Shown piece after piece: positions 18,252 through 27,407 of a stretch of 64,000 bases of DNA (its first letter is position 1; every line of letters starts with the position of its first letter). A program made the position numbers and the translations under genes. The notes below the pieces were generated by a model. It was not told the origin of the DNA and searched no databases. It saw nothing but the letters and a program-made list of their open reading frames with translations. Source of the stretch: Bradyrhizobium sp. Ash2021 (GTDB lineage: Bacteria; Pseudomonadota; Alphaproteobacteria; Rhizobiales; Xanthobacteraceae); contig NZ_CP100604.1 of NCBI RefSeq assembly GCF_031202265.1, forward strand, positions 7,484,501 to 7,548,500. The letters are read 5' to 3'.

Positions 18252-18728
18252 GTGGCGGAGAGGGAGGGACTCTCAGCCAGCAACCTTCCGAGTGCAAAAA
18301 GGCCCAATGAAATAAGGGTGCTTGCTAAAGGTGACGGGCGCGAGTTGGTCGAGGCGCTGCGGCCTGTCCTTGCAGCGCAGGGCTACGTCGTGACGCCGAA
18401 CCCGTCCATCATCGACAAGCACGGCGATGGTGAGGCCTTCCGCGAGGGCGAAAATGTACGGGCACAAAGTGAAGTAGCCGCCCTTAACCGACTGTTTAGG
18501 ATTGCCCGTAGCGACACTCATCAGTCCAAGCGGGTAGCAGACTTCCTCCTGGCTTGGTGGAATGCCGATCGAGACGGCGGATTTGATCTGACCAGCCTCT
18601 GGAACCTCGACACAGCGATTTGTGAAGACCTCACAATCGTATTCCACCTCATCGCTCGATCGCGCTCTTATCCAGATGCGTTTGGTTATGACGCGGCCAT
18701 TCGCGGTGGAGCAATGGCGCCTGCCTAA
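18252..18728 (+). CDS. DUF7673-like hypothetical protein
   Basis: 158 residues from a GTG at 18252; the start is uncertain and may be internal. The C-terminal half (about 80-150) is convincing: ALNRLFRIARSDTHQSKRVA then DFLLAWWNADRDGGFDLTSL and IVFHLIARSRSYPDAFGYD, matching a short family (DUF7673) frequent in Rhizobiales plasmids and islands. The N-terminal half (LVEALRPVLAAQGYVVTPNP) is not recognised and might be a fused remnant. An antisense ORF over the same span is a shadow. Confidence 0.6.
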   Translation: MAEREGLSASNLPSAKRPNEIRVLAKGDGRELVEALRPVLAAQGYVVTPNPSIIDKHGDGEAFREGENVRAQSEVAALNRLFRIARSDTHQSKRVADFLLAWWNADRDGGFDLTSLWNLDTAICEDLTIVFHLIARSRSYPDAFGYDAAIRGGAMAPA

Positions 18729-18806
18729 TCCGAACAATGAGATTTCGGTAGATTAGTTAGGGACGCACTCATAAATCGAGCTTGATTGATCCGAGCTTGA
18801 TTGATG

Positions 18807-18860
18807 TCCGCTATGCCCTGATAGCGACCAAATTCCGCAGCGCACCGAAAATGTCGCGAT
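18807..18860 (+). repeat. Dispersed repeat, copy 1 (second copy 34988-35040)
   Basis: TCCGCTATGCCCTGATAGCG...AAATTCCGCAGC...AAATGTCGC recurs in the same orientation at 34988-35040 with a few substitutions. The two copies lie outside the binding-protein/cyclase array, one on each side. I recall related sequences as frequent in Bradyrhizobium. Confidence 0.6.
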
Positions 18861-18922
18861 GGGCCAAACTCGGAAGTGAACACATTCATGCTTGTCCTGC
18901 AGCATCGGCAGTGTCGTCGCGC

Positions 18923-19894
18923 TCAAAATGTAAACTGCTTGCCGACGGCGGTGGGCGAGAGCGCGTCCGGAAACGCGTTCGCTAGTGCCGCCATGGCGCG
19001 CCAGCCGGTGCAGTGACCGGCTGCAATGGTTTTCAGGTTGAACTCCTTCAGCCCCTCGACGGTCTGCGCGATGACAGCCTCGTTGGGGCCGGAGAGATGC
19101 AAACCGCCCAGCACCGCATGAATTGGAGTTTCCGGGAATACCGCCCGCGCATTCTTGCACACATTGACGATGCCGGCATGAGAGCAGGCAGACAGCACCA
19201 CGAGACCCTTCCCCGCGACGTTCACGGCGAGCCAGCGTTCGTCCACCAGCAACTCGTCCGGCTCCCACCCGGCGGCGGTTCGCCGCATCTGCCCGGGAAA
19301 GCCACGCTCGAAATCGGTGACACGAGGGATTTCGCCACTCACGTAGCACAAACCTTCGTGAAAGACTTGCGGCTCTGTCGTCACGACCATCGCCGCACCG
19401 AAATCCGTGAGATCGGTGAGACTGGGCACGTCTTCCATCTGGCGTACTTTGCCGCTCGGTTGACGAACGCCGCGCGTCATGAACATGCCGGGATGAGCGT
19501 AGAACGGCACATCGCGACCGCCATTACGGCCGCGGATCATCCCAAGCGCGAGCAACATTGCGCCGGCGTGATCGGCATGGCCGTGCGAGAGGACGATGCT
19601 TTCGACCGCGCCGAGATCGACGCCAAGCCGCGTAACATTGCGCTCGAATGCGTAATCCTCAGGGCCAGTGTCGAACAGCACCGTATGGCTCTCGCTGCCG
19701 CGATGCACGGTCAAAAGGCATGACAACCCGTGCACCGCGCAGCATAGACATTTGTATGCGTTGAGCTTGAAGCCGCGTCGAACAAGGGATGCGCCCTCGC
19801 TTTCAACGAAGGGCGGATTTGACGAGAGCATATCTGTCGCGTTGTCTACCAGGATTCGGATATCGACCTTATCAGCAGGCTCAATCTTGGGCAT
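18923..19894 (-). CDS. Metallo-beta-lactamase-fold hydrolase (DHPS-like)
   Basis: 323 residues from ATG 19894 with GAGGT seven bases before. The metal motif SHGHADHAGAML lies near residue 105; further ligands are in LSACSHAGIVNVCKNA and the final AAGHCTGW. The size and the 'HAVLGGLHLSG...T...L' segment fit the branch annotated as 7,8-dihydropterin-6-methyl-4-(beta-D-ribofuranosyl)aminobenzene-5'-phosphate synthase-like hydrolases. No signal peptide, so cytoplasmic. A Cys-rich loop (AYKCLCCAVHGLSC) near residue 50 is unusual and may bind an extra metal. Substrate unknown; no operon partner. Confidence 0.8.
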   Translation of the reverse strand: MPKIEPADKVDIRILVDNATDMLSSNPPFVESEGASLVRRGFKLNAYKCLCCAVHGLSCLLTVHRGSESHTVLFDTGPEDYAFERNVTRLGVDLGAVESIVLSHGHADHAGAMLLALGMIRGRNGGRDVPFYAHPGMFMTRGVRQPSGKVRQMEDVPSLTDLTDFGAAMVVTTEPQVFHEGLCYVSGEIPRVTDFERGFPGQMRRTAAGWEPDELLVDERWLAVNVAGKGLVVLSACSHAGIVNVCKNARAVFPETPIHAVLGGLHLSGPNEAVIAQTVEGLKEFNLKTIAAGHCTGWRAMAALANAFPDALSPTAVGKQFTF

Positions 19895-20141
19895 CAAATG
19901 ACCTCACAACGGTAAAGGAAGCAGGACATCGTATCGATTCAAATCGGCGTTGGAAGAGGGCCTTTGGTCTCCTCTGACGATCGAGATTGATGACGCAGCC
20001 GAGGGCCCGTCGGGTCAAACGCTACAGATTTGCTATCGCCCGGCGCCGCTGCCATGACGGCAACCCTCTGAAAGCCGACACGATTCCGCCCCCTGGGGCG
20101 AGGCGCATGATCGTTTTCCTCAGTTACTGAGGAGAACGACA

Positions 20142-20774
20142 ATGCCTGACCAAAATTGCCTATCCGCCACTCCCCGCCGGACGCCCTGGAATAAGGGCAA
20201 ACTGGTTGGGGCCAAGCCTCCACTGCGGCCCAAACACGTTTGGTCGATACGAACCCGACTGCTGGTCGATGGACGAACGCGCGACCTTGCCTTGTTCAAT
20301 CTGGCCATCGACAGCAAGCTTCGCGGCTGCGATGTCGTGGCCTTAAAGGTCGAGGATGTTGCTCCGAATGGCTATGCGGTTGATCGTGCAACGGTTCGGC
20401 AAAAGAAGACAGGACGGCCGGTCAAATTCGAGCTGACAGATCAGACCCGCCAAGCCGTTGATGACTATTTGAATGCCGCAAGCAAGTCGCTAGGCGAGTT
20501 CCTGTTCACTGGCCGACGGGCTAACGGCCAATGCATGACAACGCGCCAGTATGCTCGGCTTCTCTCTGAATGGGTGGCAAGCATCGGACTTGATCCGAAA
20601 TTGTTCGGCACGCACTCGTTGCGTCGGACGAAGGCGACGCTGATCTATCGGCGCACCGGCAATCTAAGGGCTGTACAGCTTCTGCTCGGGCACACCAAAA
20701 TCGAAAGCACTGTCAGGTATCTCGGTATTGAGGTAGACGACGCGCTCTCGATAGCGGAACAAGTTGAGGTCTGA
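20142..20774 (+). CDS. Short tyrosine recombinase/integrase (intact copy)
   Basis: 210 residues, essentially a catalytic domain without a core-binding domain. Catalytic pattern R...HxxR...H...Y: SKLRGCDVVALKVEDV (Arg), GTHSLRRTKATLIYRR (His, Arg), LLGHTKIESTVRYLGI (His and Tyr nucleophile). Start ATG with GAGGAGAACGACA leader. A second copy at 32405 is about 85% similar but broken. Such short integrases are common in Rhizobiales accessory DNA. It is followed by a strong hairpin at 20781-20806. Confidence 0.88.
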   Translation: MPDQNCLSATPRRTPWNKGKLVGAKPPLRPKHVWSIRTRLLVDGRTRDLALFNLAIDSKLRGCDVVALKVEDVAPNGYAVDRATVRQKKTGRPVKFELTDQTRQAVDDYLNAASKSLGEFLFTGRRANGQCMTTRQYARLLSEWVASIGLDPKLFGTHSLRRTKATLIYRRTGNLRAVQLLLGHTKIESTVRYLGIEVDDALSIAEQVEV

Positions 20775-20780
20775 AATACC

Positions 20781-20806
20781 CGGGCAGAGCGGAAATACTC
20801 TGCCCG
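20781..20806 (+). terminator. Hairpin after the integrase gene
   Basis: CGGGCAGAG-cggaaata-CTCTGCCCG: a perfect 9-bp stem with an 8-base loop seven bases past the stop codon. No U-tract follows (ATTAATG), so it is an imperfect intrinsic terminator or an element of the repeated integrase unit. The identical hairpin is at 33037-33062. Confidence 0.7.
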
Positions 20807-20842
20807 ATTAATGTCAGCCGCTTCGGGCCAGAAGCGGAAGTC

Positions 20843-21820
20843 TCATTCGATCACTTCGTCAACGAGGGCGAGCAGCGCGGGCGGGATATCAATTCCCAGC
20901 GCCTTTGTAGTTCCGAGATTGAGCACAAACTCGAACTTGCTGGATCGCATCACCGGCAGATCAGCGGCTCTCTCGCCCTTAAGAATGCGCCCCGCGTAGA
21001 TCCCGGCCTGCCGATACGCGTCGGCAACGCTGGCTCCATAGCTCATCATGCCACCCTCCAGAGCTTCCTCCCGAAGCGGATATATTGCGGGTAATGCGTG
21101 ACGACTTGCTAACGCGATGATACGTGCCCGGTTGGTTGTCAACAAGGTGCCAGACCCGATCAGCAGCGCGCGCGTCCCGCTTCGAATGAAGGCCGCAAAT
21201 GCCGTATCCAATTCGTCTTCGCGGTTGGCGTCGATGACAGTGAGTTGTTGCCCGACCGCCAGCGCCGCGGCCTCAACGTCACCTCGCTCTGCCTCCACAT
21301 TCGGACTGGTGCGACTTGTCAACATCCCAATCATTGCCGCGTTGGGCACTACCCACCGCAGCAGTTCCAATCGTTTTGCCCCCAATAAGGTCGAGAAAAA
21401 TACTACCCCTGTGACGTTGCCGCCCGGTCGATTGAGGCTGGTTACCAGGCCGGCCGCGACCGGATCGCCTCCGCTGGCGAAAATGAGCGGCACGGTGGTT
21501 GCCGCAGCCTTGATCTGTATGGCTGCAATCGTATCCGCTACGATGACAGCTAACGGCCGGGCAAGCAGGTCAGTCGCCATGTGCTGAAGGCGCTCTTTCT
21601 CATCGTCGGCGTAGCGGTATTCGATTTGGACGTTCTGGCCCTCCACGAAGCCCTGCTCCTTCAATCCCTCCCGAAAAGCCGTGGCAAGGAACTGTGAGGG
21701 CGCGGAGGATGAGCTGCGCAGAAAACCAATTGCGGGCATTCGCGTCTGTTGGGCTCGGGCCGTCAATGGCCAACTGGCCACCACCCCGCCCAGAAGACCG
21801 ATGAATTTACGCCGCTTCAT
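20843..21820 (-). CDS. Tat-exported ABC_sub_bind family periplasmic protein, copy 1
   Basis: 325 residues beginning MKRRKFIGLLGGVVASWPL, a twin-Arg-like signal, with AQQT cleavage near residue 24. Body motifs of the ABC_sub_bind (PF04392-type) family: PAIGFLRSSSSAPSQFLATA, LNRPGGNVTGVVFFS, LEGGMMSYGASVADAYRQAG, LPVMRSSKFEFVLNL and the end PPALLALVDEVIE. These bind unknown small ligands and often lack transporter partners. It converges with the intact integrase, whose 3' hairpin is 36 bases away. The same gene type sits at 25224, 26326 and 27408. Confidence 0.87.
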   Translation of the reverse strand: MKRRKFIGLLGGVVASWPLTARAQQTRMPAIGFLRSSSSAPSQFLATAFREGLKEQGFVEGQNVQIEYRYADDEKERLQHMATDLLARPLAVIVADTIAAIQIKAAATTVPLIFASGGDPVAAGLVTSLNRPGGNVTGVVFFSTLLGAKRLELLRWVVPNAAMIGMLTSRTSPNVEAERGDVEAAALAVGQQLTVIDANREDELDTAFAAFIRSGTRALLIGSGTLLTTNRARIIALASRHALPAIYPLREEALEGGMMSYGASVADAYRQAGIYAGRILKGERAADLPVMRSSKFEFVLNLGTTKALGIDIPPALLALVDEVIE

Positions 21821-21916
21821 GCCTGACGCTTCCAGCTAAGACGCCCTTATCGCCGAGAAACACCTCTTTGGAAAGTGACCTCCAAGGTACATCGAGACGC
21901 CTGGCTTGTCGGCTGC

Positions 21917-22013
21917 GGGTCAAAAAGCGCCGTTTCGAGACACGGACGGTCACTTCAAGTCTACCCCTGCAAGCCGACAATTCAGGACACCGTCCGGACA
22001 TCGCATTCGGGCC
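21917..22013 (+). repeat. Direct repeat upstream of the SBP_bac_3 gene (partner 22894-22989)
   Basis: GGGTCAAAAAGCGCCGT at the start and CGACAATTCAGGACACCGTC near the end match 22894-22989 with scattered changes. The two copies flank a single gene. Confidence 0.7.
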
Positions 22014-22104
22014 TGACCGGAAATCCTCCCGTCCGCTGTCCCAAAACGCTATTGTTCCCCGGCCATTGACCGGAGGAGACGATGACGTGGACAAGGGGAG
22101 ACGT

Positions 22105-22884
22105 ATGCGCAACCGCGATTGCCATCTCAATGACAAGCACGACGCGGGCTTCGCGTGCGCAGACGCCGCGCGCGCTTCGGTGGTGGCTGCGCTGTGCCCG
22201 ACCGGCAAGCTGCGGGCTGCTCTGATCATCTCCAACCCTGTTCTGGTGACTCGCCGCTCTGATGGAACACTCGGAGGCGTGTCGGTCACTATCGCCAACG
22301 CGCTCGCTACGCATCTGGACGTTCCGTTGGAGCTCAGGCCCTATGACAATCCGGCGCGCTACAACGAGAGCCTCGCAACGGATGACTGGGATGTCGGCCT
22401 TGCCGCGCGCGACCCTTCCCGCGCCGACTACCTGGTTTTCAGCACCACCTTCATGGAGGTGGATAATGGCTTTGTGGCCCGCGCTGGTGCGGCACCTACG
22501 AATGCAGATGAGGTCGACCAGCCGGGCGTCAGGATTGCCGTAGCGCAAGGAAGCGCGCCGCACGCGGTGCTACGCCGTATGATCAAACAGGCGGAAATCG
22601 TCGCGGTGCCGGGCGGGTTCGAGGCAGCGTGCGATGCGCTGGCGAAGGGAAATGCCGATGTTTACGGCGAGAACGTGCACCTTGCCTATCGGATTGCTGA
22701 TGCCGTGCCCGGTGCACATGTGCTGCCCGGACATTTCAATGTGGTGCAGATGGCGATTGGAGTTCGCAAGCGCGCCGCTGTGGCGCTGCCCGATATTGAC
22801 GTGTTCGTGAGCCAAATTCGAGCAGATGCCACTGTGCAGAAGGCAATCACCGAGTCTGCGCTGAACGGGGTTAGAGTGCCCTGA
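22105..22884 (+). CDS. SBP_bac_3-type amino-acid binding protein, no signal peptide seen
   Basis: 259 residues from ATG 22105 with GGGGAG just upstream. Body: LRAALIISNPVLVTRRSDGT, LGGVSVTIANALATHLDVPL, DWDVGLAARDPSRADYLVFS and GVRIAVAQGSAPHAVLRRM are classical for extracellular solute-binding protein family 3. The N-terminus (MRNRDCHLNDKHDAGFACAD) is not hydrophobic, so export is doubtful unless translation starts elsewhere. The gene is flanked by direct repeats, as if inserted or excisable as a unit. No permease adjoins. Confidence 0.7.
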   Translation: MRNRDCHLNDKHDAGFACADAARASVVAALCPTGKLRAALIISNPVLVTRRSDGTLGGVSVTIANALATHLDVPLELRPYDNPARYNESLATDDWDVGLAARDPSRADYLVFSTTFMEVDNGFVARAGAAPTNADEVDQPGVRIAVAQGSAPHAVLRRMIKQAEIVAVPGGFEAACDALAKGNADVYGENVHLAYRIADAVPGAHVLPGHFNVVQMAIGVRKRAAVALPDIDVFVSQIRADATVQKAITESALNGVRVP

Positions 22885-22893
22885 GTCCGTTCC

Positions 22894-22989
22894 GGGTCAA
22901 AAGCGCCGTCTGGAAGGTCGGCCAGCCGTTTCCGGCCTACCCCGACGAGCGGACAATTCAGGGCCCCGTCCGGACTTCGCATTCGGGCC
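22894..22989 (+). repeat. Direct repeat downstream of the SBP_bac_3 gene
   Basis: Partner of 21917-22013; shares GGGTCAAAAGCGCCGT, GGACAATTCAGGGCCCCGTC and GCATTCGGGCC. The second copy begins 10 bases after the gene's stop. Confidence 0.7.
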
Positions 22990-23088
22990 ATGAACGGACA
23001 TTCACCAACGCGCGTGTTACCAAGTACTCTCAAGCGGACCCAGACGAATCTCGGCCTTGTTCAGTACGCGGCATCGATGTCCCCTTCG

Positions 23089-24843
23089 CTATTCGGGCAG
23101 ACCGGCGGCTCGGAGCGCGCCGAGGAATTTTTCGCGATATTCCGGAGACCGGATCAGGAAAATCGCAGCCGCGCCTGACATGCGGAAGGAGGGATCGAAC
23201 TCCAGTAGACGCCGGGCGGCTTCCCTCGCCTCGGGCAGATCTCCGAGCGCTACGCTGTTTACGATGTAGGATGCGAAGGGCTGAAGATGCGGCCGAGTCT
23301 GAATGGCCTCCCTGGCGAGTTCACGCCCTTCCTCGAAACGGCCCTGGAACCAACGGCAATGCGCGATGCCGGCCACGAAGAAAGGCTTGAACGGATCGAG
23401 AGGGCTTAGCCGCATCATCCTCTCGAAGCTCTCGATCCCCCGCTCCGCGTCGACCCGCATAACCGAAACCCAGCACCTTGCGAGCCACGCAACTGACAGG
23501 TTCGGGTTAAGCGCGATCGCCTGCTCCACCAGCGACGCCCCCCGGTCGTATTCGAGTCCGAGGTAGGTGAGGGCTTGGGCGGAGCGGGCCAGCACGAAGG
23601 CGTCCTGGTCAGTAAGTTTCAGGGCGGCATTGGCAAGCGCGACGGCATCGGCGCGCATCGCCGGGTCCGCTATCGCACCGTGCTGCGATTGGTCGATGAG
23701 GTAGGTGTAAGCCGCCATCGCGTGGGCGGCGGCGTATCCCGAATCCTGCTCGATCGCGCGCTTGAACAGGAGCCTGGCCTCGGCGCCTTGCCCGCGGCTG
23801 GCCAGCGCGATCCCCTGCAGATACGAATCGTAGCTGTCCGGGACGTTCGTGGGATTTTTCCTGGCTCGCTCGATCTCGGCTTGTTCGATCTTCGGCGCGA
23901 TCGAGGAGACCACGTTCGCGGTGATCCGGTCCTGAAGCTCGAAGACGTCCGTCAGCTCGCCGTCGATCCTGTCCGCCCATAGATGGGCCCCGTTCGATGC
24001 ATCGATCAGCTGACCGGTGATGCGCACCCGCCCGCCGGCCTTTCTGACGCTTCCTTCGAGCACGTAACGCACGCCGAGCTCGCGGCCCACCCGTTTGATG
24101 TCGACCGCCTTTCCCTTGTAGGTGAAGCTCGAATTGCGAGCGATCACGAACAGCGAGTTGAAGCGCGAAAGCGCGGTGATGATGTCCTCGACCATGCCGT
24201 CGGCGAAATATTCTTGCTCGACATCGCCGCTCATGTTCTGGAACGGCAGGACCGCGATCGACGGCTTATCGGGTAGCGCCGGCTGGGCCGGGGCTTGCGT
24301 GACTTTGCTCGACGCCGAATTCGGGCGGCCAGAACCGCTCGGAGTTACGGCATAGGTCCTGATCGGTTTAGCGATGTTCTTAAGCTGCCGTTCGCCTCGA
24401 TCCTCGAATTCCGCCTCGATCTTGCCCTCGATCTCGTTGTGCACCTTGGCGGAGACGAGGATCCCGCCGGGATCGGCGAGCCCTTCGAGACGCGCTGCAA
24501 CGTTGATGCCTTCGCCGTAGACGTCGCCGTCCTCCTGCACGATGACGTCGCCGAGGTTGAGCCCGATCCGCATCCGGATGCCGTCGGGAGAGGCGGACAG
24601 TATCCGCTGGATGTCGATCGCGCATTTCGCGGCCGCAAGCGGACTCGCAAATTCAGCGAGAACGCCGTCGCCGGTCGACTTGATGAGCCTGCCTTGATGA
24701 CGCGCAAGGTTGGGGTCGATCACCTCCCGCCGGAGCCGGTTGATCTCAGCGTAGGTCGCCTCCTCGGCGCGTTCCATCATTGCGGAGAAGCCGACCACAT
24801 CGGCCGCCAGAATCGCCGCCAACCGCCTTTGCACTTCGGTCAT
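23089..24843 (-). CDS. Class III nucleotide cyclase with TolB-like and TPR domains, paralogue A
   Basis: 584 residues from ATG 24843, with GAGGAGCGT before it; longer frames upstream lack a ribosome-binding site. Residues about 1-165: class III cyclase domain with RRLAAILAADVVGFSAMM (first metal Asp), STGDGVLAEFASP (second metal Asp) and IGLNLGDVIV. About 195-330: the conserved module DKPSIAVLPFQNMSGD through EQEYFADGMVEDIITALSR and YVLEGSVRKAGGRVRITGQL. The C-terminal 230 residues are TPR-like helices. It would make cAMP or cGMP in the cytoplasm; substrate and signal are unknown. Its first ~210 residues are almost identical at DNA level to paralogue C. Confidence 0.85.
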   Translation of the reverse strand: MTEVQRRLAAILAADVVGFSAMMERAEEATYAEINRLRREVIDPNLARHQGRLIKSTGDGVLAEFASPLAAAKCAIDIQRILSASPDGIRMRIGLNLGDVIVQEDGDVYGEGINVAARLEGLADPGGILVSAKVHNEIEGKIEAEFEDRGERQLKNIAKPIRTYAVTPSGSGRPNSASSKVTQAPAQPALPDKPSIAVLPFQNMSGDVEQEYFADGMVEDIITALSRFNSLFVIARNSSFTYKGKAVDIKRVGRELGVRYVLEGSVRKAGGRVRITGQLIDASNGAHLWADRIDGELTDVFELQDRITANVVSSIAPKIEQAEIERARKNPTNVPDSYDSYLQGIALASRGQGAEARLLFKRAIEQDSGYAAAHAMAAYTYLIDQSQHGAIADPAMRADAVALANAALKLTDQDAFVLARSAQALTYLGLEYDRGASLVEQAIALNPNLSVAWLARCWVSVMRVDAERGIESFERMMRLSPLDPFKPFFVAGIAHCRWFQGRFEEGRELAREAIQTRPHLQPFASYIVNSVALGDLPEAREAARRLLEFDPSFRMSGAAAIFLIRSPEYREKFLGALRAAGLPE

Positions 24844-25223
24844 ACGCTCCTCACCCCCAGGTCGCCATATTAGAACACGCACCAAGGGATGTGCCACCCA
24901 TGCGTTTGGTCGTCGTCCACTATTCTTGCCGCCAGCTTCTTCCGTTCTGCCTATTGCGGTGACAGGGCTGGACTGCACTCAATTGGCGCCCTGAGGGGTC
25001 AATCGAAGAGCCGGCCGATCTTGGCGGCGATAGCGTGTACCGAACTGCCGCCCACGGCCGATGAAGATGGGCACTACTGCTTCGCCGTGGCGGTGTGATG
25101 CAGCGGCCCGCCATGCTCCGCGGGGCCGCCTTCGATTTCGCGGCTGGTCCGGGGATCTTCCAAGCGGCCCTCTCGGTCGATCCCGGGATCGACGTGATGT
25201 GCCAACAGCGAAATTCGGCCGAA

Positions 25224-26204
25224 TCATTCGAGCACTTGATCGGCGTGCGCAAGCAATGTTGCTGGCACATCAAGGCCAAGCGCTTTCGCCGTCCTCAAGT
25301 TGACCACAAATTCGAATGTCGAGGGTTGCTCAACGGGGAGCTCTCGCGGCAGAACTCCCTTGAAGATCTTGTCCACGAAGTACGCTGCCCGCCGATAAAA
25401 CTTGCCAAGGCTATCACCGTAACTCATAAGTCCGCCGAGCGCCGCGTATTCCGCATAAGGATGTATCGATGGCAGTCGATACATCAGCGCTAGATCCGCC
25501 ACCACCGAACGGGGCGGGTCGTACACCGGATCCGGAACGACCATTACGGCCTGGACCTGTTGATCGAGTGTCTCGAACGCATGTCTTGTCTCGTCAGTGC
25601 TGCGCGCCTCCAATACGGTCAATTGGATGCTGGTTGCAGTAGCTGCGCCGCGAGCGGTTTTGAGCATTCCCACATACGCGAGATTGTCGGGATTCAGAAG
25701 AATTCCCACGCGCGTCAATCTGGGTGCGACCGCGGTCAATAGTTCAAATTGCTTCGCGGCGATTTCAGGTAAATAGGTGGCAAGGCCAGTGATGTTACCG
25801 CCGGGGTGGGCCAGACTCTCAACAAGTCGGGTACCAACCGGATCTGCCGTATAGCCAAGCACGATTGGTATGGACGCCGTAGCCTTCTTCGCCGCCAGCG
25901 CGGCGCCAGTGAAGCCTGCGATGATCACGTCTACCTGCCTGGCTGCGAGTTCGGCAGCCATTCCCGGAAGACGCGAAAAATCGCCGGCCGCGAAGCGCCA
26001 GTCCATCACGAAATCTCTTCCTTCAATGTACCCGAAGCCGTTCATGCCTTTCAGGAACTCTCCATAGACGGTGCCCGCAAGAGAACTCGGCTCTGATTTT
26101 CCCGATAAGAAGCCAATCCTCCAAACGTGTCGCGGCTGTGCACCAACCGCGTACGGCCAGGCCGCAGCACCTCCGACAAACCTGATGAAGTCGCGCCGCT
26201 TCAT
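25224..26204 (-). CDS. Tat-exported ABC_sub_bind family periplasmic protein, copy 2
   Basis: 326 residues from ATG 26204, chosen because MKRRDFIRFVGGAAAWPYAV is the family's twin-Arg signal; the open frame upstream to 26477 is a shadow. Landmarks: IGFLSGKSEPSSLAGTVYGE, AHPGGNITGLATYLPEIAAK, LGGLMSYGDSLGKFYRRAA, LPVEQPSTFEFVVNLRTAKA and PATLLAHADQVLE. Sequence is clearly different from copies 1, 3 and 4, so this is an old paralogue set. It reads in the same direction as copies 3 and 4 with spacers of about 110-120 bases. Confidence 0.87.
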   Translation of the reverse strand: MKRRDFIRFVGGAAAWPYAVGAQPRHVWRIGFLSGKSEPSSLAGTVYGEFLKGMNGFGYIEGRDFVMDWRFAAGDFSRLPGMAAELAARQVDVIIAGFTGAALAAKKATASIPIVLGYTADPVGTRLVESLAHPGGNITGLATYLPEIAAKQFELLTAVAPRLTRVGILLNPDNLAYVGMLKTARGAATATSIQLTVLEARSTDETRHAFETLDQQVQAVMVVPDPVYDPPRSVVADLALMYRLPSIHPYAEYAALGGLMSYGDSLGKFYRRAAYFVDKIFKGVLPRELPVEQPSTFEFVVNLRTAKALGLDVPATLLAHADQVLE

Positions 26205-26325
26205 TGCTAATCGCCCCCGGGTCTCCGTGAGCTTAGGCAAAGTTCGGCACAAGTCCAAGCTTCGGACACCCAACGGCGCGATGGGCCATAACAACGGCCT
26301 CGTGCGCTGCAAAAAATCAGCCTCG

Positions 26326-27300
26326 CTATTCGATGACCTCGTCGGCGGCTGCGAGCAGCGTTGGCGGCACTGTGAGGCCGAGCATCTTGGCGGTTTTGAG
26401 GTTGATGACAAGTGAAAATTTCGTCGGTTGCTGGACCGGAAGATCGGCAGGCTTTTCGCCTCTGAGAATGCGATCAATGTAGCTTGTCGCGTCCAGGAAC
26501 TGGCCGGTCACGTCGATGCCATACGAGAGCAGGCCGCCCGCCGTAGCGAAGAATTTGAAGCCGTAGATGGAAGGTATCCGGTGGGCGGTTGCCAACTCGA
26601 CGATACGTTGCCTGTTGGACGATGTTACAGTGTCTCCGGGAATGATCAGGCCGCTATTCGGGTCGCTCCCTAAGGCCGTCAGAACCGGCTCGATGACCGA
26701 GGGATCACGCACCACGACTTTGGTGATTTCGACGGAAAATGTCGGTGCCGCCTTCTCCGCCGAAAGAGCAATGTCATCGCTAGACGTCGAATTTCCGACC
26801 ATCACCGACACCCGCTTGACGCCGGGCGCAATTTGCTTGAGCAGATCCACGAACTTCGCCCCTTCCACCGGCTGATTTGTAAAGCCGGTGATATTTCCGC
26901 CGGGGTGCGCAAGACTTCCGATGAAACCCGATCCCACAGGGTCCGTGACGGTCGTAAACACAACAGGGACGTCACGGGTCAGTTCCTGCAAAGCTCGGGT
27001 AGCCGGGTTCGCATTCGCGAACATCACGTCCGGCGACAATTCGAGCAACTCCGCTGCTGCGGTCCGGGCGCGTTCGGTCTGGCCCCGATACCAGCGATAA
27101 TCGATCCTGACATTGCGGCCGACGCTCCAGCCAAGCTTGCTGAGCCCCTTCTCGAAAGCCGCGATCCGGACGCGAGACTCCGGATCATCCTCCGAGGTAA
27201 CCAGAAGTACGCCAATCCGGCGCATCTGCTGCGCGAGGGCGGCGATGGGCCATATCGCGGCCGCGCCGCCGACAATTGCGATGAATTCTCGTCGTCTCAT
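26326..27300 (-). CDS. Tat-exported ABC_sub_bind family periplasmic protein, copy 3
   Basis: 324 residues from ATG 27300 (MRRREFIAIVGGAAAIWPIA, twin-Arg signal, cleavage after ALAQ). Landmarks: RRIGVLLVTSEDDPESRVRI, LAHPGGNITGFTNQPVEGAK, AGGLLSYGIDVTGQFLDATS, LPVQQPTKFSLVINLKTAKM and PPTLLAAADEVIE. Ligand unknown. The middle gene of three same-strand family members. Confidence 0.87.
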   Translation of the reverse strand: MRRREFIAIVGGAAAIWPIAALAQQMRRIGVLLVTSEDDPESRVRIAAFEKGLSKLGWSVGRNVRIDYRWYRGQTERARTAAAELLELSPDVMFANANPATRALQELTRDVPVVFTTVTDPVGSGFIGSLAHPGGNITGFTNQPVEGAKFVDLLKQIAPGVKRVSVMVGNSTSSDDIALSAEKAAPTFSVEITKVVVRDPSVIEPVLTALGSDPNSGLIIPGDTVTSSNRQRIVELATAHRIPSIYGFKFFATAGGLLSYGIDVTGQFLDATSYIDRILRGEKPADLPVQQPTKFSLVINLKTAKMLGLTVPPTLLAAADEVIE

Positions 27301-27407
27301 TCCCACTTCCAATCCCAATCTTGGCCTAAGCAGCTTTTCGGCGTAGGCCCAGGCAGTCGCTCCGAGAGGGCCCAGAACCGGAGTCGTGCGGCGCATCGAG
27401 GCAAGCC

